A DNA stretch of 64,000 nt. Origin: Haloplanus sp. XH21 (lineage in GTDB: Archaea > Halobacteriota > Halobacteria > Halobacteriales > Haloferacaceae). The stretch covers positions 241,402 to 305,401 of the forward strand of contig NZ_JALLPL010000002.1 of the NCBI RefSeq assembly GCF_023276355.1, given 5' to 3'. Both the position numbers and the translations under genes were made by a program. The notes under the pieces were generated by a model, which searched no databases, had not been told where the DNA came from, and worked only from the letters and a program-made list of their open reading frames with translations. Shown piece after piece: positions 31,511 to 41,029 of this stretch (position 1 is the first letter of the stretch; each line of letters starts with the position of its first letter).

Positions 31511-32818
31511 TCACTCCTCCCCGAAGGCGGCAGCTAGCTGGTCCCGCATATACTCTCGACGAAGCTTCCGGGCCCGCGAATCTGAGAGATAATTCTGCAA
31601 TACGACGTCGGCACTCGCGCTTCCTTGTTCGGCCGCAATCTCATCGAGGCTTCCGAGGACGACGTCGAGTGACGAGGAATAGCCGTCATACCAGAAGCGT
31701 CGACCCATCTTTGGCGAGGGTGACACACCCCCGATCTCGTCAGGAAGGCCCGCTCGGTCAGCGAGTTTTGTGAAACGGTTCCAGACTGTCCATCGGGAAA
31801 TCGGGCCGCCTGAGGCGTGTGGTGATGGAAACAGGTACCCGCTCCAGTCGTCGTGATCAGCAAACGTTGCGAGGCGGTCTTCGAGTACCTCTTTACCGTA
31901 GAGTAGCGACACCTCGCCGGGTCCGTTCTTCCGCTCCTCGAACGTAATATACGGTATTTCGTCGGTAGAGACGTCAAGGACGAATTGACGCGCTCGTAGG
32001 CTAGCCACCTCATTCGGACGAAGACCCCATGCACACAGGGCGAGTACCAGGAGACGGTCCTCTTGGTCGTCAGCCGCCTTGTAGAGTGCGCGAACATGCT
32101 CGGTGGCGAGACATGGCGTATCCGAATCGTCGTCATTGCCGTTAGACCAATCAAACTCGTCGTCGAGGCCGTCAGCGGGGTTCACCGCAGCCCATTTCCG
32201 ACGCACCAGATGCGCATACCAGTTCGAAACCGCGAGATGAATCCGGCGTTTGGTTTGCCCACCGTCGAGATCCACGTGTAGGCGGTCGAACGCTGCCCAA
32301 CACGCATCGACTGCTTTGTAGGCTGGGATGTCGCCGTCTCGAGCAACGGGGGTCACGAGGTCATCGGTATCATTCTCCTCGCAGTAGGCGGCGACGTAGC
32401 GGTTCAATCGGTAGCGGAGGGTATCGATTGACGAGTCTGCGAGCCCCTTCCGCTCCCGCCGTGACGTAAGGAAGGACTCGAGTGCCTCGATAGTCCGCTC
32501 GTGGTCGGTTGCCCAGTCGTAGCCCGATTCTACGGCGTCGACTTCGAGATCCTCACGCCAAAACTCTGCGAAGGTCCTGTCGTGATACTCCCGTAGGGCG
32601 TAAAGGAGCGGTCGGAAGCCGTGGTCGCGGAGCCAGCTGTGTGTCGGTTTCTCTCGTTTTGGATCGAGCCCGTCTGTCTCCATCACCGGAGCGACGACAG
32701 CCCAGTACGCGTCGACGAGTTCGTCGAGATCGAGGAGGGTCCACGAGACGCCGTCGACGTCGTCCCAGTCCCGATTGATTTCTGGTGTCGTTGCGTCGCT
32801 CACTGTGTTGGCCTCCAC
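31511..32818 (-). CDS. Tyrosine recombinase / phage-type integrase
   Basis: 435 residues. The N-terminal SAM-like core-binding domain spans about 100-215 (LADSSIDTLRYRLNRYVAAY). In the catalytic domain, the first Arg is in LCAWGLRPNEVASL (about 268), box II reads KMGRRFWYDG in place of the usual HxLRH, and the tyrosine is in VVLQNYLSDS (about 410). It may resolve plasmid multimers or mobilise part of the replicon. No attachment-site pair or tRNA gene is visible nearby. The box II deviation (H lost) is typical of some haloarchaeal members. Confidence 0.85.
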   Translation of the reverse strand: MEANTVSDATTPEINRDWDDVDGVSWTLLDLDELVDAYWAVVAPVMETDGLDPKREKPTHSWLRDHGFRPLLYALREYHDRTFAEFWREDLEVDAVESGYDWATDHERTIEALESFLTSRRERKGLADSSIDTLRYRLNRYVAAYCEENDTDDLVTPVARDGDIPAYKAVDACWAAFDRLHVDLDGGQTKRRIHLAVSNWYAHLVRRKWAAVNPADGLDDEFDWSNGNDDDSDTPCLATEHVRALYKAADDQEDRLLVLALCAWGLRPNEVASLRARQFVLDVSTDEIPYITFEERKNGPGEVSLLYGKEVLEDRLATFADHDDWSGYLFPSPHASGGPISRWTVWNRFTKLADRAGLPDEIGGVSPSPKMGRRFWYDGYSSSLDVVLGSLDEIAAEQGSASADVVLQNYLSDSRARKLRREYMRDQLAAAFGEE

Positions 32819-33041
32819 GGTATCCGCTGTTCGAGGCTATGACTTGGGGAGAGAACCTTCACTGAGTCAGTTCCCAATTCTAAGCCCGGCATTTTTGGCT
32901 GGTAGCGTGTTTCTCACAGATACAATATAGGTTTTGGGGACAAACAGACTGGAGTCTGTGTGAACACCGAAAATAGGTGTGTAGTGCCCCGAAACTGTAT
33001 AAATTCTATGTCGCTATACAAATTTGGCAGGGGAAGCGGCC
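32819..33041. other. Intergenic, no gene seen
   Basis: AT-richer than the flanks, with short T/A runs. It probably contains the integrase promoter and the end of the nuclease transcript. No repeat stands out. Confidence 0.4.
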
Positions 33042-34160
33042 TCAGCTTTTCTCAATCTCGAAGGCTTGGTCAAGGAGATCTGCGAGATCACGTAGGTTTT
33101 CCGCAGCATACGATTCTACTCGCATTGCCACACGTTCCGTTTCCTTCTGCTTCTTCCACAGCGTCACCACGACATCGGAATCATCACGCGGGTCTGGGAG
33201 TGCCGCTGTAATCCATGCTGTCACGGTTGGCGACCCTTTCAACCATCTCTTACTGAGTTCATGCCACTCCGGATCACACTCTTCCGGTGACGGTCGGTCC
33301 TCCCCGAACGCCTTTCGCTCCAAATCATCGGCAAAGGATCTGAGTTTCACAACGTCATTAGGAACAACCTGTACGGAAAGCGACTCGCTCTCGCCCCAGC
33401 TCTTTGCCTTCCCAAGTGAGAACGTTAGATGCCCGTCTGGCGTTCTGGAAATTCGAGCGCTTCCTCGTCGCTTGATGTTTTTCTCCGCGATAGTAACCCA
33501 CTCTCCCGACTTGTCGAACGACATCCAGTAGTCTGCAGGAATCGGGACTTCAATCTCTGCAGTTGGATTCTTCTCCTGCCAGAGCCACCGCGTCACGTCG
33601 GGATACCCCTCCGTCTCGTATCGGTCCGGGAGGGCGTACGGCCACACCGAGAGAATGCCGGAGAGGTCAACGTTGTGAGTGGTAAAGTCGTCTTCCTCGA
33701 GCCAGACAACGCTGTACTCCCGATCAAGATAGTGCCTTACGACTGCTTCTTTGTCTTTTCCCTTATTCCGGTACTGGGCTTCAACAGCAATTCCCTTGCC
33801 GTATGGATCACACGGCTCGGGGAATTCCAATAGCACGTCAGGAATACGTCCCTCGAGGTTGGATTCGAGTTCAATAGTCGCCTCCGGATAGTCGTTCTCC
33901 AGGCGCGCGTATGCGATGGCCTTCATCTTGTGATGGATTTCGGACTCCCCTGGGCAGTCACCATCACCACTACCGGCTCCGCTGCCATCTCCTTTCCCGC
34001 CGCCCTTGTGACTGAAGTGCCGAGATACGAACGTGCTCCCGCGGTTGTAGGACCGGACCACTGACATTTCCTCCCCGCAAACTGGACACGCAACTGTCGA
34101 TCCGCCCGGGACCTGTGGAGGGAGTACTTCGTCACCGTCAGACAGTCCAAGATATGGCAT
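33042..34160 (-). CDS. CoiA-like nuclease-domain protein
   Basis: 372 residues. The N-terminus has a zinc knuckle (VACPVCGEEMSVVR) and a His-rich SRHFSHKGG segment. Next come ESEIHHKMKAIAYARLE, GRIPDVLLEF and IAVEAQYRNKGKD, i.e. E...PDV...E-x-Q, the PD-(D/E)xK arrangement of the CoiA family. The rest (about 185-370) is unrecognised and probably a target-binding domain. It lies 36 bp downstream of the large helicase in the same direction, so the two are likely an operon combining unwinding and cleavage. By family it acts on DNA. Confidence 0.75.
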   Translation of the reverse strand: MPYLGLSDGDEVLPPQVPGGSTVACPVCGEEMSVVRSYNRGSTFVSRHFSHKGGGKGDGSGAGSGDGDCPGESEIHHKMKAIAYARLENDYPEATIELESNLEGRIPDVLLEFPEPCDPYGKGIAVEAQYRNKGKDKEAVVRHYLDREYSVVWLEEDDFTTHNVDLSGILSVWPYALPDRYETEGYPDVTRWLWQEKNPTAEIEVPIPADYWMSFDKSGEWVTIAEKNIKRRGSARISRTPDGHLTFSLGKAKSWGESESLSVQVVPNDVVKLRSFADDLERKAFGEDRPSPEECDPEWHELSKRWLKGSPTVTAWITAALPDPRDDSDVVVTLWKKQKETERVAMRVESYAAENLRDLADLLDQAFEIEKS

Positions 34161-34196
34161 ATTTGTTGAGTTATTTACCTTCCCAATTCACTCCAG

Positions 34197-37100
34197 TCAC
34201 GATTTCGCTTCTACCGGTGGCTCAGATCCACATTCGATCGCCGTAAGGTCTCTCGTGCTATCGAGTAGTCGGTGTACCTCGCCATCGCTTTCCCAGACTG
34301 TCCCTCTGGCCTCACCAAGGATATACCAGGTATCGACTTCCCACTCGATCTCGAGCCCGTGTTTTTGCCAGACTTTGAGCTCGAACTCCTTGCCGTTGAG
34401 ATCGGCGACCAGATACCGGCCATCTACACGATCTGACCGCGTCCGTTTCTTCTCTTTCAGCTGAACTGCAATCGAAGACGGAAGCCGACTGTTCCCGGGG
34501 ATGTCCTCCCAGGTGAGAATGGAATCCCTGTCACCATTCAATACGGGCGATGAATTTGATTCTTCTCTGGTATCGGGAGATAGATCGGACTCAGTCGTCT
34601 CATTCGTCGACTCTTCTTTCGCACCAATCAGGGAGGTTACTTCCGTCCACGATCCAAAGAAGTTGGAGTACATTCCCGCAGAGACTCGCCCGTGATGGTT
34701 CATCTCCGTCGTTTTCGGTATATGTCCGAGTTCGTCACGAACACGTCGGAGTTCCTCAAGGAGTCGCCCTCGCTTGTCGATTCCTGCAGCTTCCAGCGCT
34801 TCATCCCACGAGCCGAATTCTTGGAGACAGTCATACGATTTGTACGCACCGTCAGAATCCATCTCCGACGCGTACGGCACGAGGTTCTCACCGTCATCAA
34901 GACGCTGAATCTCGTCGAGGAGTGCCTGCCGGGATGGTCCAGAATCTGGGGTGGGCGTAGTGGCGCTGTCGTCAGGCTGACCGTGGGGTTCATCGGTCGA
35001 ATCGTGGGCTTGCGATTCCTGTTCGAAATCTTCCCCGCTGGCGAAGTCGGCGGCTTCGCGCGCTGCAGTTATCGTCCCAAACTCGTCGGCATACATTCCG
35101 GAGCTGTATCGACTGTGTTCGTCGATCTGAGTGGTCGACGGGACCTCTCCGATTTCAGCAGCAACACGCTCCAGTTCAGTGATAAGCGACTCCCTGCGAT
35201 CGATACTGGCGGCGCCCAGTGCATCGTTCCACGAACCGAACTCCCGATAATACTCGTGGGTCGAATACGACCCTTGATTGTCCATTTCGGGGGCCTTTGG
35301 GGCGGCGCCGAGTTCTTCTGTCAAGGTCTGGAGCTCGTTGATGAGATCGTCCCGGGTGGGTCGTTGATTATCACTTCCCGTGGACTGCTCTGTGGTCGAC
35401 GGCTCAGTCTCGGTCTCAGTACTCGATTTGCTCTCCGTCCCACTGCTGTCGGCCCCCGACGCAAGAGCCTCCTCAAGTTTCGTATGGAGTTGTTTGGCTT
35501 CGACAACCGAGGAACTCGACTCGTGATCTGAGGTAGACAGCACCGCCTCAAGCTTCGACTTCGCCTTCCGGTACTGCTGCTGTGCCCGATCTTCCTCGCC
35601 GTTTATCGAGGCTGTCCGCGCATTACTGACGAGTCGCTGAGCCTCTGTGAGCGACTCCTCGAATCGCACCTGCCGGTCAGCTCTCTCAAGACAGGTGTTG
35701 GTGAACTCCACACCGGTTTCCGCCCTGGCTGTGTCAAGATCGTACCGCTCGCCCCATTCCACAGCGGATTGGAACTGCCTCTTGGCTGCGTCCAACACGG
35801 CCTCAACAGCAGTGAACCCGTTACTGGTCGCGACGACGTCGCAGCATCCGAGGAGCCGCTCGCCTGCGGCACACCGTTCCTCGTACGCAGCGATGCGAAC
35901 GTATCTCGCAGCATCTTCGAGATCAGTTCCGGTACCGTCGGGGATTGTGAGCGTCTGATTATTCGCCTGGATTCGGATTGTACGATGCTTCCAGAATAGT
36001 TGGCCCGCCTGCTGAACGTCGACACTCGTGACGTCCTCGTGGCGGATCTGGATTGCTTGATTCTCAGGATCATCCCCGACGGCGCAAAGCACCCGCGTGG
36101 GGGTAATTGCAGTAATCGCCCGATACCCGTTTAGATCTGGCAGCTGCTGGTCGCTGTACTCCGGAGTCTGGCGTTTCGACGCCAGCAGGAAGATTACCTC
36201 TTCGCCATTCAGCAGGTAGGTTTGGAGCGATCGCTGGTGCAGATAGCCTGTGGAGAAGAGACCGCCCTCACCCGTGCTCGTCAGGAGGGTTTCGTCGAGG
36301 GAGCCTTCTGTGTCAGGGTCGACTTGCAGCCGTCTCGAAATAGCGCTGGGCGGCTCACCGACTCCCAGCACGTCAAACACGCTGGCACTCCCCACCTCGT
36401 CATCGCTGCCGGCCTCCTCTTCGATCTCAGGAACCTGTGGATCCGACTCGGCTTCTGTCGATTCGGAACTGCATGGCTCCGGTGAATCAGGGCCTTGAGA
36501 CGAAGTTGTCTCTTCATGTGATTCGTTGTCTTCTGACGTCGACGATGGTGACTTCTGCTCCGGTGTATCGCTCTCCCCACTTGTGCTCTCATCAGCTGAC
36601 TCGCCGTCGGTCGGTGTTCCTTCTTGGTTGGTGGTTGCTCCTTCTTGTGACTGCTGACCCGACGACGCTTCCTCAGAGAGCGCGCTTAACGACGCTGTCA
36701 ATAGCTCATCCAACTCCGTCGGTCGCTCTCGATAGATGGGGAAAAGCCACCAGACGCGCTGGAGGCCTTCGACGGAGAGGGCTTCCGAGTCACGAAGTGT
36801 TTCCATCGCAGCTTCCCAGTCATCCTGCGCCACTCGTTCCCCCTCCAGCCATAACTCATCCAGCAGAATTTCTGTCGCTTCGACGGTCAGTTCATCAAGC
36901 AACTGTTCCAGATTGACGTTCCCCTGAACGGTCTCTACCTCGAGATCCTCAAGCAGATCTCGGGCCCAGAGTTCGTGTCCCCGCTGTTCGGCGCGTTCCA
37001 GCAATTCGGCGTCGACGCCGGCCTCCTCGATGATCGGCTGCACCCCAATCGTCTCCCCCAGCTCCCGCACCCAGTTGAGCTCCTGCACATACTCCTTCGA

Positions 37101-38996
37101 GTCCAGCCCCGCAATGTAGTTCTCGTCGGGCATGGCGATGAAATGGTGGAAGTGGGGCCGCTGATCGCCGTGTTTGCGGAGGACCCGTCCCATCCGCTGT
37201 ACGAGCTGAAGCTTCGTTTTGGTCCCCGCGACGTTGATGCCAACTTCCGCATCCGGGACGTCAATCCCCTCGTCCAGCATCTTAGGAGAGACGAGTACGC
37301 CATTCTCGCATTTCCCGAACTTGTTGATGTTACGTTGGACCGTCTCGTTGTTCTTCTTGGAGGAGGTCTCAAGCTGGCTGTGTGCCCGATAGACGTGATC
37401 GGACACCTCCCCGAGTTGGTCTGCGATTTCGTCAGCCGTGTCGATGTCCATCGCGAAGATGACGAGCTTGACAGGCTGGTCTGGGTCTTCGAGATAGTCC
37501 TTCGCCAGTTCGATTGCCTCTTCGATCTTCGGCTGTGATCGGTGGCGGATCCAGGTTCGCGAATGAATCGTCGCCTGGAGGTTCGACCATTCATCGGGTA
37601 TGTCCTCATCGTCAAAAACCATCGACGCAGCCTCGTGTGCGCGAATGAAGTCCCCGAGGTCTTCGAGTTCGGTAAACGGGACAGGAATCTGTTTGAGAAT
37701 CCGCTTGGTTGCTGTCGACCGCCGGATGTGCTTGAATTGGTCGGAGATCGACTCTGTTGCCTCATCCCACTCTTCCCGTTCGTAAGGGTCGAGCGGCGTT
37801 GGGTGTACAGTCCAGTCGAATTCGGGTATGATTCCGTCGCGACGAGCGTCCTCAACCCCGTACGTGTGGACGACATCACCCAACAGCTCGGTAAGCTGCT
37901 CTCGTTTCAGTTCACCGTCGTCGCCGATCGTTGCTGAAAGGCCCATCGCAGCCCGATAGTTTGGTCTGTCGATGGCAGCCCCGTACCCATCTAAATTAGA
38001 GTAGTGGTGTACTTCGTCGTAGATGACGAGATCGTACTGGTCGGCGAGATCACGGTCGTATCGTGGCAGGAGGGACTGTGCAGTATAGAACTCCACTTCT
38101 CCACTACTAAACGATACGCGGTCTGCCTGTTCACCCGTCTGTCCGGCAGGCATCGGGAGGCCAAGCTTCTCCTGTATCTCCTGCTCCCACTGCTTGAGGA
38201 TCGCATTCGAATGGGCGACGATCATGATTTTCGCGTCGTCAGTTCGTGGTTCGTGGTCGGGGCCCTCCGGAAGGACGCCGCAGCATTCGGCGATGGCGGC
38301 GATTCCAGCCACCGTTTTCCCTGTGGCCGTCGCCATCTCGAGAATTCCGTGTCGGCCGTTGTCCAGCCACTTGTTGAGGCCTTCTTCTTGGTTATCCCAG
38401 AGGGAGACCATCAGGACAGGCCGATGCAGGCGGGACATGGCCGCATCTTTACTTATGCTGCCCAGCGAATCGGCTTCGTCAAGGAGGGCTGTCAGGAGTT
38501 CTGAATCTGACAGTGCTTCTTGCTGGGCGGCGGTCACGAACAGCTCCAACAGATAGAGACCGCCACCACTCCCAATATGAGAGACGTCTAGCGCACTCGG
38601 ATCGAAGCCAAGCTGTCGCAGGCGTTTGAGAAGGACCGTTTCTGCGGGCTTCGAAATTACTCCTGATCGTGCCGCCCGTTGCGCTGGAAGATTCTGATTT
38701 ACGGATACAATGTCCTCCCGGAATCCGTGGAATCGGTCTCGATTTGTTTCGATCGGCTCCGTGTCGGCGAGGCCCTGAATACGGTCAGTAATGAAGTCCG
38801 CAAATAGGCCGCTGTAATAGTTCTCTAAGAATGTCCATTCGATCGGATCGACTGGCCCCTCATACCGGGGCATCATGACTTTATTAGCGACCTCATCATC
38901 TAATCGGATGAGTTGCTCTATGGACGGTAGATCATCGAGAACGTCGGACTGGTATTCCTCGAAAAAGTCGTAGTCGTAATCAACCAGTCCCCCCAT
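34197..38996 (-). CDS. Giant SF2 helicase with PH-like domain and homing-endonuclease-associated repeats
   Basis: 1599 residues. Helicase core: motif I ATATGKT (222-228), II DEVHH (327-331), III GLSATIG (352-358), VI QRMGRVLRK (600-608), close to XPB/RecG-type SF2 enzymes. A Ser/Glu-rich linker (~785-890) leads to a beta-rich PH-like domain (about 940-1060: EEVIFLLASKRQTPE, ITPTRVLCAVGD, IQIRHEDVTSVDV). A helical region and low-complexity spacer follow, then four ~45-residue repeats of the type ELGAAPKAPEMD...Y-EFGSWNDAL (1255-1490), known as homing-endonuclease-associated repeats. A final OB-like domain ends the protein. An AGGTGA sequence supports the ATG at 38996 over the GTG at 39005. Likely DNA-translocating effector of a defence or repair module. 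Confidence 0.85.
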   Translation of the reverse strand: MGGLVDYDYDFFEEYQSDVLDDLPSIEQLIRLDDEVANKVMMPRYEGPVDPIEWTFLENYYSGLFADFITDRIQGLADTEPIETNRDRFHGFREDIVSVNQNLPAQRAARSGVISKPAETVLLKRLRQLGFDPSALDVSHIGSGGGLYLLELFVTAAQQEALSDSELLTALLDEADSLGSISKDAAMSRLHRPVLMVSLWDNQEEGLNKWLDNGRHGILEMATATGKTVAGIAAIAECCGVLPEGPDHEPRTDDAKIMIVAHSNAILKQWEQEIQEKLGLPMPAGQTGEQADRVSFSSGEVEFYTAQSLLPRYDRDLADQYDLVIYDEVHHYSNLDGYGAAIDRPNYRAAMGLSATIGDDGELKREQLTELLGDVVHTYGVEDARRDGIIPEFDWTVHPTPLDPYEREEWDEATESISDQFKHIRRSTATKRILKQIPVPFTELEDLGDFIRAHEAASMVFDDEDIPDEWSNLQATIHSRTWIRHRSQPKIEEAIELAKDYLEDPDQPVKLVIFAMDIDTADEIADQLGEVSDHVYRAHSQLETSSKKNNETVQRNINKFGKCENGVLVSPKMLDEGIDVPDAEVGINVAGTKTKLQLVQRMGRVLRKHGDQRPHFHHFIAMPDENYIAGLDSKEYVQELNWVRELGETIGVQPIIEEAGVDAELLERAEQRGHELWARDLLEDLEVETVQGNVNLEQLLDELTVEATEILLDELWLEGERVAQDDWEAAMETLRDSEALSVEGLQRVWWLFPIYRERPTELDELLTASLSALSEEASSGQQSQEGATTNQEGTPTDGESADESTSGESDTPEQKSPSSTSEDNESHEETTSSQGPDSPEPCSSESTEAESDPQVPEIEEEAGSDDEVGSASVFDVLGVGEPPSAISRRLQVDPDTEGSLDETLLTSTGEGGLFSTGYLHQRSLQTYLLNGEEVIFLLASKRQTPEYSDQQLPDLNGYRAITAITPTRVLCAVGDDPENQAIQIRHEDVTSVDVQQAGQLFWKHRTIRIQANNQTLTIPDGTGTDLEDAARYVRIAAYEERCAAGERLLGCCDVVATSNGFTAVEAVLDAAKRQFQSAVEWGERYDLDTARAETGVEFTNTCLERADRQVRFEESLTEAQRLVSNARTASINGEEDRAQQQYRKAKSKLEAVLSTSDHESSSSVVEAKQLHTKLEEALASGADSSGTESKSSTETETEPSTTEQSTGSDNQRPTRDDLINELQTLTEELGAAPKAPEMDNQGSYSTHEYYREFGSWNDALGAASIDRRESLITELERVAAEIGEVPSTTQIDEHSRYSSGMYADEFGTITAAREAADFASGEDFEQESQAHDSTDEPHGQPDDSATTPTPDSGPSRQALLDEIQRLDDGENLVPYASEMDSDGAYKSYDCLQEFGSWDEALEAAGIDKRGRLLEELRRVRDELGHIPKTTEMNHHGRVSAGMYSNFFGSWTEVTSLIGAKEESTNETTESDLSPDTREESNSSPVLNGDRDSILTWEDIPGNSRLPSSIAVQLKEKKRTRSDRVDGRYLVADLNGKEFELKVWQKHGLEIEWEVDTWYILGEARGTVWESDGEVHRLLDSTRDLTAIECGSEPPVEAKS

Positions 38997-39145
38997 TCGT
39001 CTCACCTATTCCCTATCAGTCATATGAATGTTTTCGTGGGACACATGCCCTGTCGTCTCGCAGTACCTCGACCTATCAAGACTTCCATCAGGGGTGGTAA
39101 TCGTGAGATCCCTTGTTCCGTTCTCACAACCGATTAGGTAGCGAC

Positions 39146-40711
39146 CTAGCATAGGAGCAAGTACAACCAGTACGGAAGTTGGACGATTCCCTCACCGAGA
39201 TCCTCAATAGGTTGTCTACCTCGAACCGTATCACCAGCGAGGATGAATCCAAGTGGCACGTCGTACGCTTCTTTGAATTCTCGAACGGCTTCGAGTGACT
39301 CCTCACGCTCGCGTGACTGATACGCTAGCCCGATCGGGACGGGGGTTCCGTCCACCTCGAAGACGAAATCGACCTCACCCTCTCGCCCACGCCAGTACTG
39401 GACGGCTGGCGTCTCGTCATTGCCCTGGATGGCGTTGATCCCGTAGGCGAACCGCATCGTGTGGTCGAACGCCGCGACGCGGGCCAGGTCGGCCTCGCGG
39501 TCAAAATCGTTGCGGACGGTCGAGGCGTCGCCGTCGGCGAGCGCGGTCACTAGCCCTGTGTCACGGAGGTAGAGTCGCACCGACCGGGGGCGGCTGTTGT
39601 CGTACTCAGTAACGCCGGTTAACAGGTACAGCTCTGCCAGCGCGGGAAGATAGCTATCGGCGATTGTCCGCCGATCGACGTCGAACAGTTCGACGAGTTC
39701 CTGATATCGGAACGGCTCAGCTCCCCGGTTCCGGGCGGCGAGTGCACAGAGGCGTTCGAGATCCGCGATCGTTTGAATCGATTCGAAGCCGGGGACCTCC
39801 TGGTAGAGGGCGTCGCGAACGTCCTCGCGCAGCTGGGCGTAGTCATCTACCGTCAGGTCTGCTGCCGACTCGGCGGCGCCGTCAAGATCGTAGCTGATGG
39901 ACCCGCCCATCGCGAGATAGTCGACGACCTGTGACTGGATGCGTCGTTCGACATCTGCAACCTTCTCGTACTTCTGCCGAAGCTCTGCGACGAGTGACTC
40001 GATCTCGCCACTCTGGAGAGCCGCTGGCAGGCTGTTCTCCCCGGTTCGCAGAGAGGTGGGGCTCACGCGAGTGCCTTCTTCCTCAAGATCTGGATACAGC
40101 GTGAAGAGGTAGTCCCGGAACTTCTCGGGGAGAATGGGCTGGATATCGTAGTCTTCGGCCGGCATCGCGATGCTTTCGAGTTCCCGTTCGACTTGAATGC
40201 CGGCGCTGGCGGTCACGACGACGTGTCGTCCCGGGACGTCCTCGAGTAATTCCACGACAGGGACGCCCCATCCGTCGATAGTCGGCTTGTTTGGATGCTC
40301 GATCTGATGAACATCGTCGATCAGGATGAAGTGTGGGTGGTCTGCTTCGATGCGGCCGAGAACCCTGCTCTCGTAGTACCGAACTGCGCGTCGCAGCTGT
40401 TCGTCCGATTGGAGTTGGTAGAGTGGGTCGGCGTCGAAGGGCAGATAGAGGAATCGTTCCGGATCGTCGCCAGCCTCGATGCGATGGTGAATGAACTGGT
40501 GGAGGAGCGTGGTTTTGCCGACCCCCCGCCGTCCAACGAGGCCGAGAAGCGGCTGGTCTTCGAACTGGCTGCCGGACTCGTCGGGACGGGCGAGATGGTA
40601 GAAGTCGCTCTTTTGCCGTGCCGGGAGTGAGAATGCTTCTGTCCCGTGTTCCCACCACGGATTATGGTCGTGAAGCGCCCGGACGAGAGCGTCACCAGCG
40701 TCGATAGGCAT
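39146..40711 (-). CDS. AAA ATPase with DUF4143-type C-terminal nuclease-like domain
   Basis: 521 residues. Walker A GRRGVGKTT (about 57-65), Walker B FILIDDVHQ and sensor VVVTASAG (AAA_14 layout) are followed by a wHTH-like stretch (FRYQELVELFDVDRRTIADS). The C-terminal DUF4143-like domain has VQYWRGREGEVDFVFEVDG and PIGLAYQSRERE, a PD-(D/E)xK-like E-VDFV...Q/K pattern. Many archaea have expanded families of such ATPases with unknown roles. The ATG at 40711 lies in a perfect 8-bp palindrome; a TTG at 40762 is an alternative start. Confidence 0.8.
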   Translation of the reverse strand: MPIDAGDALVRALHDHNPWWEHGTEAFSLPARQKSDFYHLARPDESGSQFEDQPLLGLVGRRGVGKTTLLHQFIHHRIEAGDDPERFLYLPFDADPLYQLQSDEQLRRAVRYYESRVLGRIEADHPHFILIDDVHQIEHPNKPTIDGWGVPVVELLEDVPGRHVVVTASAGIQVERELESIAMPAEDYDIQPILPEKFRDYLFTLYPDLEEEGTRVSPTSLRTGENSLPAALQSGEIESLVAELRQKYEKVADVERRIQSQVVDYLAMGGSISYDLDGAAESAADLTVDDYAQLREDVRDALYQEVPGFESIQTIADLERLCALAARNRGAEPFRYQELVELFDVDRRTIADSYLPALAELYLLTGVTEYDNSRPRSVRLYLRDTGLVTALADGDASTVRNDFDREADLARVAAFDHTMRFAYGINAIQGNDETPAVQYWRGREGEVDFVFEVDGTPVPIGLAYQSREREESLEAVREFKEAYDVPLGFILAGDTVRGRQPIEDLGEGIVQLPYWLYLLLC

Positions 40712-40732
40712 GGGTTTGTTGACTAACCCATG
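40709..40732 (-). promoter_or_regulatory. Palindrome over the ATPase start codon
   Basis: CATGGGTT-8 bp-AACCCATG. In the transcript the right arm contains the start codon, so folding would hide it; as DNA it could be an operator. Confidence 0.4.
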
Positions 40733-41029
40733 ATGTCCTTCGCAATGATTGTTTCGACTCAATACTCGACAGTATAGAGGCGGTTACATACTAATAATCC
40801 ATCCTCCAGAGTATAGTACCCCACCAAACACGCTACAAAGAACACTGTGATGAGTCTTTGTTCTCTAATATCTGCTCTATCTTGCTCATTGGCGAAGCAT
40901 TTATCACATCTTAGCGCACACTGATGGGTGTGAAGGTGGAGAAAGACGCATCGTAATGATGGTTATTCCCCCTTCGTTTCCGGGGCGAGCGCACACACTG
41001 TCGTCAACCACCCGTTGGCTGTCCGGGGA
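40733..41029. promoter_or_regulatory. Divergent promoter region, ATPase / vWA genes
   Basis: AT-rich gap with no gene. GCATTTATCACATC (about 40898-40911) resembles a TATA box pointing toward the vWA gene, with a long leader if so. No repeats seen. Confidence 0.35.

Noticed and set aside
37000..38500. Long plus-strand frames antisense to the helicase
   Set aside because: They mirror the codon periodicity of the helicase and lack any protein motif.
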